Positions 1 to 7,661 of a stretch of DNA of 64,000 nucleotides are shown here, piece after piece. Both the position numbers and the translations under genes were made by a program. The stretch lies in the NCBI RefSeq assembly GCF_001509475.1, contig NZ_LLZG01000231.1:144645-208644 (forward strand), in the 5' to 3' direction. The stretch's first letter is position 1. Every line of letters starts with the position of its first letter. Under the pieces are notes generated by a model that searched no databases, was not told where the DNA came from, and was given only the letters and a program-made list of their open reading frames with translations. The stretch is from Streptomyces regalis. GTDB lineage: Bacteria; Actinomycetota; Actinomycetes; Streptomycetales; Streptomycetaceae.

Positions 1-130
1 CCGGTGTGGGACGTCCTGCTCTCCGCCTTCGGGCCGGACCGGCTGATGTTCGGCTCCGACTGGCCCGTCTGCGTCCTCGCCGGCGGATGGAACCGCTGGG
101 CCGCGACGCGGCATGCGGAATCCGGAACAG
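1..130 (+). pseudogene. 3' remnant of an amidohydrolase (lactonase-like), cut by the window edge
   Basis: Frame 1 opens with a sequence typical of the C-terminal metal-binding end of amidohydrolase-2 / L-fuconolactonase-like enzymes: a [14 protein letters not shown] stretch with the conserved Asp, then an AGG-W-RW tail. After about residue 35 the similarity stops and the frame runs into unrelated sequence, so this is a truncated 3' end rather than a complete gene. The start lies outside the window. In sugar-acid catabolic operons such lactonases sit beside aldo/keto reductases and FadR-type GntR regulators, which matches the debris that follows. The family call is good; the exact substrate is not determinable. 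Confidence 0.6.
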
Positions 131-264
131 GTCGTACGAAACACGTGGAACTCCATGGTCAGCACATCCCCGACGGGCTCTGGGCCGACCTGCGCGCTCA
201 GGGGCTGATCAGATGGGAGGTGCCCGCGGAGCACGGCCGGGGGAGAGGGCCGCGTTGTCTCTGA
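131..264 (+). pseudogene. Possible C-terminal scrap of an aldo/keto reductase fused to the amidohydrolase remnant
   Basis: The same open frame continues to a stop at 262-264 and contains [16 protein letters not shown]. This resembles the C-terminal tail of D-threo-aldose 1-dehydrogenase-type aldo/keto reductases, where a P-I-P-xx-FW-xx-LR-xx-GLI pattern is usual. Reading directly from the amidohydrolase remnant into this tail implies an internal deletion that joined two neighbouring genes of a former sugar catabolic operon. The match is short, so the call is tentative. Confidence 0.3.
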
Positions 265-801
265 CGGACAAGGCCATCGAGCAGATCCGTGAGCTGATCC
301 GGACGGGCGCCCTGCCCCCGGGCTCGAAGCTCCCACCGGAGCCGGACCTGGCCGCCCAGCTGAGCCTGTCCCGCAACCTCGCCCGCTGCAGGGCGACTCG
401 GTCCCCCTGCAGGACCTCATGGAGGTACGGCGGCCCCTCGAACCGGTCGCCACGGCCCTTGCCGCCACCCGGATCTCCGACGCCCAACTGGCCGAGGTGA
501 AGCGGCACTTGGACGCCATGCGCGAGGCCCGCGACGACGTCGAACGGCTCAACGCCCACGACGCGGCCTTCCACCGCGCAGTGTTCTCGCCACGGGCAAC
601 GAGACCCTCCTCACCCTCCTGGAAGGCATCTCCGGCCGCACCCTCGCCGAGCACGAGGCGATCTTCAACGCGCTGTCCACCCGTGACGCCGCCCTCAGTC
701 AGGCCGCCGCACTGCTGCACGTGAGCAACACCGAGCAGGGACTGAGGGCACACCTGCGCTCCGGCGAACCTCTCCCCTTCGGGACGACAGCGCGGACGTG
801 A
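255..801 (+). pseudogene. Decayed GntR/FadR-family regulator
   Basis: From a TTG at 255 the product begins [20 protein letters not shown], nearly identical to the intact regulator at 58594-59325 on the other strand. After LSRNLAR the sequence jumps to the region equivalent to LQSDSAALLDLMEVRR, so most of the wing and linker, about 45 codons, is gone and the frame changes. The FCD ligand-binding part then reads in frame 2 (AEVKRHLDAMREARDDVERL), and a further shift near 585 moves it to frame 1 (ATGNETLLTLLEGISGRTL). There the 18 residues between two GRTL motifs of the intact copy have collapsed, leaving one GRTL. Frame 1 ends at a TGA at 799-801. With two deletions and two frame changes it is not functional. 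Nothing else recognisable lies between 802 and 906. Confidence 0.9.
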
Positions 802-906
802 CGGGCGGGCAGTTCGGTGGTGCTCCGCTCGTCGACCGGGCCTCGGCTCTGCCCGGCCTCCGGCAGACGCCGACGGAGGCCGGGCTCGGCGACATGGCCC
901 ATCCGG

Positions 907-2394
907 TCATACGGAGTCGACGTCAGTGGTGGCGATCCTGGCGTAGACGTCGGGCCGGTAGCGGCGGATCCGCAGGGCGAGTAGCGCGCCGGTCAGGAAG
1001 ACCGCCGGAGTGAGCGCGACCAGCGTCCAGTTGACGGCCGGCCCGGCACCGGTGAAGAGCGTCAGGCGTGTGCAGATCAGCCCTGTGATCACGGCCAGGA
1101 GGAGCGCCGCGGCCACCGGTGCGGCGATCGTGCGCAGGCGTCCCGCCGTGTGGGCGCCGGGGTTGCGGCGGAAGAAGACCGCCACGGCGCAGGCCGCGAG
1201 CGTCTGCAGCGCGAGGATGCCGACCACTCCGAGAGTGTTCACCCACAGCAGGAACTGGTTGTACGGGTGTGCGCCGATCGCGGCGAAGACGGCGGTGACG
1301 ACGACCGCCAGCGCGGTCTGCGCGACACCGGAGACCCAGGGAGAGCCGTGCCGGGGGTGGATGCGGCCCAGGCGGGCGGGGACGGCGCCTTCGGCGGAGA
1401 GTGCGTATCCGTAGCGGGTGATGGCGTTGTGGAAGGCGAGCAGGGAGGCCAGGAGGCTGCTGACGATCAGGACGCGCTGCAGGTCGGTGGCCCAGCCGCC
1501 GACGTAGCGAGTCATGGCGGTGAAGAACATCTCTGCGGGGTTCTGTGCCGCGGTCCCGACGGCGTTGTCGTCGCCGAAGGCCTGGACGACGACCCAGACG
1601 ACGAACGTGTAGAAGAGGCCGAGGAAGCCGACGGCCAGGTACGTGGCGCGGGGCACGGTGCGGTCGGGATCGCGGGCCTCCTCACGGTAGAGGGCGGTGG
1701 CCTCGAACCCGATGAAGGCGGCGATGGCGAGGCCCAGCGGTGCGCTCATCTGCGAGGTGAAGACGTTGGAGGGGGCGAAGGAGGCCAGGCTCAGACCGTC
1801 CGCACCGCCCTTGATGAGGATCGCGCCGGCGAGCAGCGCCAGGACGGCGGTCTCCGCGATCAGCAGGGTGGCGAGGACCTTGGCGCCCACGTGGATGGAC
1901 CGGAAGCCGAGGAACCACACCACGGCGATCCCGGCGAAGGCGTAGACCGGCCACGGCAGGTCGACGCCCAGGAGGTCGTTCGCGGTGCCGGCGGCGAAGA
2001 AGCCGAAGGCCCCGTAGGTGCCGATCTGCAGGGCGTTGTAGGAGAACACCGCCAGCAGCGCCGCTCCCAGTCCGGCAGGGCGGCCCAGGCCCCGGGAGAC
2101 GTACGAGTAGAAGGCGCCCGCGTTGCGGATGTGAGGCGTCATGGCGGTGAAACCGACCGCGAACAGGCACAGGACGACGCCGACCGTCAGGTAGGCGACC
2201 GGGGCGCCGATACCGCCGAAGAGGATGGCGAGCGGGGCGATACCGGCCATCACGGTGAGCGGGGCGGCGGCCGCCACGACGAAGAACACGATGTCGCTGA
2301 CGCCGAGCGTGGCCCGCTGCAGACGGCCGGCCGGGTCCGCCCCGGTGGCGGACGGGGGCTGTTGGGGAGCGGTGGAGGTGTGCGGTTCGGTCAT
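907..2394 (-). CDS. APC-family amino acid/amine permease
   Basis: A 495-residue integral membrane protein with about twelve hydrophobic segments. It begins near residue 30 with LGVSDIVFFVVAAAAPLTVM, the first transmembrane helix signature of the APC (amino acid-polyamine-organocation) superfamily, followed by an IAP and GGIGAPVAYL stretch. FIGFEATALYREEARDP is the conserved mid-protein motif. I chose the ATG at 2394 because it precedes the family N-terminus; the reading frame stays open upstream only as antisense of the neighbour. It lies 83 bp downstream of the amidohydrolase on the same strand and probably shares its transcript, so it would import the compound that enzyme hydrolyses or export a product. 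Substrate unknown. Confidence 0.85.
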   Translation of the reverse strand: MTEPHTSTAPQQPPSATGADPAGRLQRATLGVSDIVFFVVAAAAPLTVMAGIAPLAILFGGIGAPVAYLTVGVVLCLFAVGFTAMTPHIRNAGAFYSYVSRGLGRPAGLGAALLAVFSYNALQIGTYGAFGFFAAGTANDLLGVDLPWPVYAFAGIAVVWFLGFRSIHVGAKVLATLLIAETAVLALLAGAILIKGGADGLSLASFAPSNVFTSQMSAPLGLAIAAFIGFEATALYREEARDPDRTVPRATYLAVGFLGLFYTFVVWVVVQAFGDDNAVGTAAQNPAEMFFTAMTRYVGGWATDLQRVLIVSSLLASLLAFHNAITRYGYALSAEGAVPARLGRIHPRHGSPWVSGVAQTALAVVVTAVFAAIGAHPYNQFLLWVNTLGVVGILALQTLAACAVAVFFRRNPGAHTAGRLRTIAAPVAAALLLAVITGLICTRLTLFTGAGPAVNWTLVALTPAVFLTGALLALRIRRYRPDVYARIATTDVDSV

Positions 2395-2477
2395 GGAGGT
2401 CTCCGCGTGATGCGTGAGGTCGACGGGGGAGGGGACTGTCCCCGGCACGCGGGCCCGGCCGTGACGACGCCGAGAGG

Positions 2478-4133
2478 CTATAGCCCTCCGGCCGACAGGG
2501 GGACGGGGGTGCCGGAGCCGTGTGTGCGCCGGCCGGCGAGCCAGGTGCCCAGGACGGGCAGGTGCGCGAGGTCGCGGGGTGCGGTCTCGACCGGGTCGGC
2601 GGCGAGATGCACCAGGTCGGCGCGCATGCCGGGGCGCAGGACGCCCCATGACTTCTCCTCGAACGCCTGGTAGGCGCATCCGGTGGAGTAGGCGGCCAGT
2701 GCGGTCGCGGTGTCGATCCGCTCCTGGGGAAGCCAGCCGCCCTCGGGGATTCCGTCGGGTGTCTGGCGGGTCACGGCGGTGGCGATGCCCCGCAGCGGTT
2801 CGTGATCGGTGACCGGCCAGTCGCTGCCGAACGCGATGTGGGCGCCGGAGGCGAGCAGGGCGGCGATCTGGTACTGCCGCGTGCCGCGTTCCGGGCCGAT
2901 CCTCGGCAGGATGAGGTCGGTCATCAGCCGGTCGGGCTGGGCCCACAGCGGCTGAAGATTGGCGATCACCCCGAGTGCGGCGAATCGGGGCAGGTCGGCG
3001 GGGTCGATCAGCTGGGCGTGGGCGATGACCGGGCGGCGGTCACGGGGGCCGTTGGCGCGGGCCACGGCCTCGATCGCGTCGAGGGCGGTCCGGACCCCGC
3101 CGTCGCCGAGCGCGTGGATGTGCGGCTGGAAGCCGAGGGCGTCGACCGCGGTGACGGCTTGGGCCAGTTCCGCCGGAGTCCAGTTGGCGATGCCGTGGGA
3201 GTGCGGGCAGTCGGTGTACGGCTCCAGGAGGGCGGCCGTGCCGGATTCGATGACTCCGTCGGCGAAGAACTTCACGGTGTGTGCGGTGAGCAGCCCCGGG
3301 GCGGCACCCTCCACCCGTTCACGCTCGGCGGCGAGCCGGGGGAGCTGCTCGCGCCAGTGCTCCGGCCCCAGGAAGAAGCCCAGGTCGGCACGGACCGGCA
3401 GCCCCGGGCCACTGGTCGCCGCGGTGATCCAGACGTCGGCGTGATGCGGTTCCACCCAGGCGTCCTGCACCCAGGTCACCCCGGCGGCGGCGAACCGGGC
3501 GGCGGTCTCGCGCAGGGCGTCCACATGCGCCTGGTGGGACGGCTGGGGTACGAGGCCGAGGACGGGCAGCACGGCGCCGAACTCGCGCAGGGTGCCCAGC
3601 GGTTCGGTGGAGCCTTCCCGGCGCACGATCTCACCGCCGTCCGGGTCGGCAGTGGCGGCGGTGAACCCGGCCCGGCGCAGGGCCTCGGTGTTCACCCACG
3701 CGGTGTGGTGGTCCATCGTGCGCAGCACCACGGGCCGGTCGGGGACGGCCGCGTCCAGCAGGCGCGCGTCGAACCGGCCGCCGGGGGCGAGCCAGGCGTC
3801 GAAACCGTCGCCGGTGATCCACTCGGCCTCGGGGTGCTCTTCGGCCCAGCGCCGTACGGCCTCGACGATCCCCTCCACCGAGGTGCACTCACGCACGGGG
3901 ACTCCGAGCAGGCCCAGGCCGCCCATCACCGGGTGCACGTGCCCGTCGCCGAACGCGGGCAGGAGGGCACCTCCTTGCAGGTCGACCACGGCGGTGCCGC
4001 TACCGCGGGCGGCGAGTGCCTGAGCCCCGAGCGCACTGATCCTGCCGCCCGTGACGGCGAGGGCGTCGAGCACCGGGCCTTCGGCGGCCCCGGTCCTGAC
4101 GGTCCCTCCGGTGAACACGATGTCGGCCTGCAT
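2478..4133 (-). CDS. YtcJ-like metal-dependent amidohydrolase
   Basis: A 551-residue cytoplasmic protein of the amidohydrolase-3 (YtcJ/NfdA-like) family. Visible motifs in order: the first metal-binding pair GDGHVHPVMGG near residue 60, KFFADGVIESGTAALL in the middle, QPHIHALGDGG, VIAHAQLIDP, and the terminal Asp motif AFGSDWPVT. These are the ligands of the (beta/alpha)8 metal centre and all appear intact. The ATG at 4133 starts the usual MQADIVFTGGTV N-terminus. It is divergent from the TetR gene at 4313, and two matching palindromes lie in the shared promoter region, so that TetR protein probably represses this gene and the permease downstream. The natural substrate (an N-acyl or cyclic amide) cannot be deduced. 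Confidence 0.88.
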   Translation of the reverse strand: MQADIVFTGGTVRTGAAEGPVLDALAVTGGRISALGAQALAARGSGTAVVDLQGGALLPAFGDGHVHPVMGGLGLLGVPVRECTSVEGIVEAVRRWAEEHPEAEWITGDGFDAWLAPGGRFDARLLDAAVPDRPVVLRTMDHHTAWVNTEALRRAGFTAATADPDGGEIVRREGSTEPLGTLREFGAVLPVLGLVPQPSHQAHVDALRETAARFAAAGVTWVQDAWVEPHHADVWITAATSGPGLPVRADLGFFLGPEHWREQLPRLAAERERVEGAAPGLLTAHTVKFFADGVIESGTAALLEPYTDCPHSHGIANWTPAELAQAVTAVDALGFQPHIHALGDGGVRTALDAIEAVARANGPRDRRPVIAHAQLIDPADLPRFAALGVIANLQPLWAQPDRLMTDLILPRIGPERGTRQYQIAALLASGAHIAFGSDWPVTDHEPLRGIATAVTRQTPDGIPEGGWLPQERIDTATALAAYSTGCAYQAFEEKSWGVLRPGMRADLVHLAADPVETAPRDLAHLPVLGTWLAGRRTHGSGTPVPLSAGGL

Positions 4134-4165
4134 GGCAGCGGCACCTTCCGTCGTACGACAACCGA

Positions 4166-4182
4166 ACTGAAACTGATTCGGT
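4166..4182. promoter_or_regulatory. Operator-like inverted repeat, copy 1
   Basis: ACTGAAACTGATTCGGT: half-sites ACTGAA and TTCGGT separated by five bases. The same half-sites with the same spacing recur at 4225-4241. The site lies 33 bases upstream of the amidohydrolase start codon, where a bound repressor would block transcription. The likely binder is the TetR protein encoded at 4313. Confidence 0.65.
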
Positions 4183-4224
4183 TTCGGTAATGTAGGCGGC
4201 ACCCGGGCGGCCGGGAAGAGTTTT

Positions 4225-4241
4225 ACTGAAAGTCGTTCGGT
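4225..4241. promoter_or_regulatory. Operator-like inverted repeat, copy 2
   Basis: ACTGAAAGTCGTTCGGT matches copy 1 at 14 of 17 positions and is part of a longer quasi-palindrome, TTTACTGAA-N5-TTCGGTAAA, at 4222-4244. It lies between the two divergent genes, 72 bases upstream of the TetR start. Two equally spaced copies 59 bases apart suggest control of both promoters, including autoregulation. Confidence 0.7.
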
Positions 4242-4312
4242 AAAGTTCCGGTGACCACCCGTGGGCGGCCTTGCCGTCGCCCGTCGGAGGAGACATACGA
4301 AGAGGAGCCCTT

Positions 4313-4927
4313 GTGCCAAGGCCGCGCACCCCTCTGCTGGACCGCCGACGCATCGGCGCCGCAGCGCTGAGACTCGCTGACGAGCAGGGCGTCCTCACCA
4401 TTCCCGCCCTGGCCAGAGCGCTCGGTGTCGCTCCCTCCGCGCTCTATCACCATGTGTCCGGCCGCGACGAGATCATCTCGCTGATGAGGGAAGAGCTGGC
4501 CCTGGAGGCCGGCCCCGACGACTGGGACTCGTCGCAGCCCTGGGAGCAGGCCCTGGAGACATGGGCCCGCACCTACCGCACAGCCTTCGCCGCGCACCCC
4601 GGGGCGGTACCCCTGCTCGCCACGGCGCCGCTGGCCGAACCCTTCATGCACGCGATGTACGAGAAGGTCGCCGAGCTCCTGCTGACCGCCGGATTCACCA
4701 CCGGTCAGGTCATGCCCCTGATCAACGCGCTGGAGAGCTTCATCCTCGGCTCCGCCCTCGACCTCGTCGCGCCGCCCGTGATGGTCTCCGACGTGACCCG
4801 GGAGACCGCCCCCCACCTCAGCGCCGTACTCGACGACACCCCCACCGACCACCGCCGGGCCGAGCTCGCGTTCGACACCGGCCTGCGCGCCCTGCTCATC
4901 GGCTTCCGGGGGTTCCTTTCCCGGTGA
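4313..4927 (+). CDS. TetR-family transcriptional regulator
   Basis: A 204-residue protein. The N-terminal helix-turn-helix reads RIGAAALRLADEQGVLTIPALARALGVAPSALYHHV-SGRDEII, a clear TetR DNA-binding domain. The C-terminal ligand domain is helical and not assignable to a ligand. I chose the GTG at 4313 because a GAGGAG ribosome-binding site lies about seven bases upstream; a longer in-frame extension exists but lacks one. It is divergent from the amidohydrolase-permease pair and followed at 44 bases by the metallo-hydrolase gene. The paired palindromes upstream are its probable operators. Confidence 0.88.
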   Translation: MPRPRTPLLDRRRIGAAALRLADEQGVLTIPALARALGVAPSALYHHVSGRDEIISLMREELALEAGPDDWDSSQPWEQALETWARTYRTAFAAHPGAVPLLATAPLAEPFMHAMYEKVAELLLTAGFTTGQVMPLINALESFILGSALDLVAPPVMVSDVTRETAPHLSAVLDDTPTDHRRAELAFDTGLRALLIGFRGFLSR

Positions 4928-4971
4928 CCGGTGCGAACCGACACACCCACCACCGACATCAGGAGCCCGTC

Positions 4972-5535
4972 TTGACCGCATCGTTCCATGTCCTGACCAC
5001 CGGCTATGCCGACGAGCGGGTGGCCGGCACCGTCACCCTGCTCGTCGACGGCGCGACCGTCGCGATAGTCGACCCCGGCATGGTCGCGGACCGCCGACTC
5101 ATCCTGGAGCCGCTCGCGCACCGCGGACTCGCTCCCGAGGACGTCACCGACGTAATCTTCAGCCACCACCACCCGGACCACACGCTGAACGCGGCGCTGT
5201 TCCCCGAAGCCCGCTTCCACGACCACATGGCCATCTACCAGGACGACGTCTGGGAGGACCGCGACGCCGACGGATACCGGCTCTCCCCGTCGATCACGCT
5301 CATGACGACCCCCGGCCACACGGCGGAGGACGTCAGCACCCTGGTCACGGCCGACGAAGGCCTGGTGGTCCTGACCCATTTGTGGTGGACCGCCGAGGGG
5401 CCGGCCGACGACCCCTTCGCCCCCGACCGCGAGCAGTTGCGGGCGGCCAGGGCGAAGGTCCTGGCCCTCGGCCCGGCCCTGATCGTGCCGGGACACGGGG
5501 CGCCCTTCGCGCCGTCGTCGTCCACGCCCGTCTGA
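4972..5535 (+). CDS. Metallo-beta-lactamase-fold hydrolase (MBLAC1-like)
   Basis: A 187-residue protein with the zinc-binding motif SHHHPDH near residue 65, a later TTPGHTAEDV with a metal-ligand His, and the C-terminal VPGHGAPF. These are the successive metal-ligand motifs of the metallo-beta-lactamase superfamily. The start is probably TTG at 4972, with an AGGAG site seven bases upstream; there is no good ATG. It is short and compact like MBLAC1-type thioesterase/nuclease proteins rather than true beta-lactamases. It sits directly after the TetR gene and may be co-transcribed with it. Substrate unknown. Confidence 0.8.
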   Translation: MTASFHVLTTGYADERVAGTVTLLVDGATVAIVDPGMVADRRLILEPLAHRGLAPEDVTDVIFSHHHPDHTLNAALFPEARFHDHMAIYQDDVWEDRDADGYRLSPSITLMTTPGHTAEDVSTLVTADEGLVVLTHLWWTAEGPADDPFAPDREQLRAARAKVLALGPALIVPGHGAPFAPSSSTPV

Positions 5536-5605
5536 CGAGGTGCCTGGGGCGTCCGGGCAACGCCAGGAGTGCGCACCCGGGTCCAGGTGGGCGGCGGGAC
5601 GCCTG

Positions 5606-6397
5606 TCACGCGGTGGCGCCGGCCGCACGCCGGCCGGCGAACCGTATGTGCTGGGACACGGCGTCGGCCGTTGCGGACACCAGGGGCAGCAGCTTCGCCG
5701 GTCGGAACGTGTCCGCCTGTGCCACCACGCCGACCGCCGCGACCACGGTTCCGTCGGCGGTGCGCACGGGAAACGCGACGGCGCTGCACTCCGGGTCCGG
5801 CGTGCGGTGCGTCACCGCGTAGCCCTCGCGCCTGACCTTGGCCAGGGCCTGCCGCAGTGCCGGTCCATGGGTCAGCGTCGTCGGCGTGTACGCGCGCAGC
5901 GGCCCCGCGCAGACCTCGTTCTGGACGGCCTCGGCGGCGTGGGCGAGCAGGACCAGCCCCGTGGCGCTGGCGTGCAGCGGCACGCGGTCGCCTGACTCGG
6001 CGCAGGACATGAGGGCGTGGGGCCCGTTCACGGCGAACGAGAGGCAGAGTCCCTCGACGCGGTCGCGGATCACGAGCAACGCCCCGGCCGAGGTGCGGGC
6101 GTGGAGTTCCATCAGGTGCGGCTGAGCCACCTCGGCGAGCGGTGAGCAGCGCGGCGCCAGGGTCCCCGTCTCCCAGAGTCGCAAGCCGATGCTGTAGCCG
6201 CCCTCGTCGCTTCTCTCCAGGGCTCCCCAGCCGTGCAGCTTGTTCACGATGCGGTGTGCCGTCGCGAGCGGGAGCCCCGAACGTCGGCTGATATCGCTGA
6301 GTGTCAGGGTGCGGTTCTGCCGGTCGAATGCGCCCAGAACGCTCAGGGCGCGGTCGACGACCGAGCGTTCCGGCGTGCCGGCATGGGGCATGGTCAT
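5606..6397 (-). CDS. IclR-family transcriptional regulator
   Basis: 263 residues. The winged helix-turn-helix (RSVVDRALSVLGAFDRQNRTLTL then SDISRRSGLPLATAHRIVNKL) is a standard IclR DNA-binding domain, and the C-terminal half has the GAF-like effector domain with RVPLHASATGLVLLAH. It is divergent from the AraC-family gene at 6535 and convergent with the metallo-hydrolase gene. A second IclR gene at 9310 has the same architecture but is clearly diverged. The ATG at 6397 has an AAAGGAA site upstream. Ligand and target genes are unknown; position suggests control of the biosynthetic locus to the right. Confidence 0.88.
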   Translation of the reverse strand: MTMPHAGTPERSVVDRALSVLGAFDRQNRTLTLSDISRRSGLPLATAHRIVNKLHGWGALERSDEGGYSIGLRLWETGTLAPRCSPLAEVAQPHLMELHARTSAGALLVIRDRVEGLCLSFAVNGPHALMSCAESGDRVPLHASATGLVLLAHAAEAVQNEVCAGPLRAYTPTTLTHGPALRQALAKVRREGYAVTHRTPDPECSAVAFPVRTADGTVVAAVGVVAQADTFRPAKLLPLVSATADAVSQHIRFAGRRAAGATA

Positions 6398-6534
6398 CCC
6401 GTCTGGTTCCTTTCATCTGCACGTGAGGCGAGCATGTCGACTCGTGCATGCGCCGGAGGTGGATCCGGCAACGGGCGGCCACCGCTATACTTCAATCTTC
6501 AAGAGGTGTGAGAAAGGTTGTTTCCGGAAGTCCT

Positions 6535-7473
6535 ATGGTCGATTTCGCCTCATTGTCGATCCCCGTCGTTCCCTACACGCCGGTCTGCCGACCGGGAATC
6601 GGCATCGCAGTGACGTCTTACCGGGAACTGCTGACGTGGTCTTCGAAGGAGTTCCTCGCCGCCCCGCATCGGGTCGAATTCCACCAGATCCTGCTGGTCG
6701 ATGAGGGTTCGGGAACTTTCTCACTCGACTCGACGCGCTTCGAGTACGGCCCTGGAAGCCTGTTGTGGATCCGGCCGAACCAGGTGATCCAGTCCGCACC
6801 GCAACCCGACCTGAAAGCCGACCTCGTCATGTTCACCGAGGCGTTCCCCCTGCGCATGAACCCCTTCATGGCGATGCTCGACGATGTGCTGCGGCCCTCG
6901 CACTGGAGGCTGAGGGAGGCCGAGCGGGCCGACCTCGGGCGCGTCCTCGACCTGATGCGGGACGAATTCCGGCGTGTCGACCAAGGGTTGGGGGAGGACA
7001 TCCTCAAACACCTGCTGGCCGTCTTCCTGCTGGCCATCGATCGGATATGCAGGTTACGGCGCGAGAGTGACGCCCCGTTTGACGGCCATGCACGGGTCGA
7101 CCTCGACAACGGCTGGGGCGAACTCTTCCTGAGATTCCGGCAGGAGGTGGACCGCTCTTACCGCACGACCCGCCGGGTGGAGGACTACGCCGCCGCGGTC
7201 AACTGCACGACCCGGGCCCTGGCCCGCGCGTGCCGGGCCGTGGCCGGCACCACCGCCAAGGATCTGATCGACGCCCGGGTGGCTCTGGAAGCGCGCCGCC
7301 TGCTCGCGCACACGCGCCTGCCCATCGCCGCCGTGGCCCGGCAGCTCGGATTCACTGAGGTAACCAACTTCACCAAGTTCTTCATACGCCGGGTCGATAT
7401 GACGCCCGGGGCTTTTCGGCGCAGTCACAACGCACCTATTCAGCCACAGAGAAACGCCGCCCAATGGCTTTGA
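6535..7473 (+). CDS. AraC-family transcriptional activator with a TTA codon
   Basis: 312 residues. The N-terminal half resembles an AraC-type cupin-like sensing domain (FHQILLVDEGSGTFSLD). The C-terminal ~100 residues carry the double helix-turn-helix: VEDYAAAVNCTTRALARACRAVAGTTAKDLID and IAAVARQLGFTEVTNFTKFFIRRVDMTPGAFR. Leu-174 is encoded by TTA at 7054-7056, in frame, which in streptomycetes makes translation depend on the bldA tRNA. A TATACT hexamer at 6486-6491 is a candidate -10 element. The ATG at 6535 follows GGAAG; a GTG at 6508 is a possible alternative start. Divergent from an IclR gene and upstream of the KS-ACP pair, it is a plausible pathway activator. Confidence 0.88.
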   Translation: MVDFASLSIPVVPYTPVCRPGIGIAVTSYRELLTWSSKEFLAAPHRVEFHQILLVDEGSGTFSLDSTRFEYGPGSLLWIRPNQVIQSAPQPDLKADLVMFTEAFPLRMNPFMAMLDDVLRPSHWRLREAERADLGRVLDLMRDEFRRVDQGLGEDILKHLLAVFLLAIDRICRLRRESDAPFDGHARVDLDNGWGELFLRFRQEVDRSYRTTRRVEDYAAAVNCTTRALARACRAVAGTTAKDLIDARVALEARRLLAHTRLPIAAVARQLGFTEVTNFTKFFIRRVDMTPGAFRRSHNAPIQPQRNAAQWL

Positions 7474-7479
7474 GACGAC

Positions 7480-7510
7480 GTTACCGGCCGGTTGTTCACC
7501 GGCCGGTAAC
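7480..7510 (+). terminator. Hairpin terminator after the AraC-family gene
   Basis: A perfect 13-bp stem: GTTACCGGCCGGT at 7480-7492 and its complement at 7498-7510, with loop TGTTC. It starts seven bases after the AraC stop codon and is followed by TAATTTCG, which is only mildly T-rich. Confidence 0.8.
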
Positions 7511-7661
7511 TAATTTCGCGCAGATCTACGCCCGTAAATTCACTGGTCTTTCCACTCTCCGGAAGGGCCGTTGATTACGATTCGGAGCTCTGGGGAGACT
7601 GTGATCTGCATGCTTCGGGCGGCCAATCCCGAAAGCAGCATCAGGCGGCAGCCACCGAAGT

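Noticed and set aside
1150..2673. Long plus-strand open frame of ~500 codons opposite the permease and amidohydrolase
   Set aside because: Gly/Asp/Glu/Arg-rich composition without domain motifs; it is the antisense shadow of high-GC genes. The same holds for similar frames opposite mmpL, the fused synthase, GH36, GH42 and the Pot operon.
5625..5645. GCCGGCCG-CAC-GCCGGCC hairpin as terminator between the metallo-hydrolase and IclR genes
   Set aside because: It lies inside the IclR coding sequence, where it encodes an Ala/Arg-rich tail, so the palindrome may be only codon bias.
7612..7636. Short hairpin GCTTCGGG...CCCGAAAGC as terminator of the KS gene
   Set aside because: The stem needs a bulge and is only eight pairs, so it is not distinguishable from chance at this GC content.
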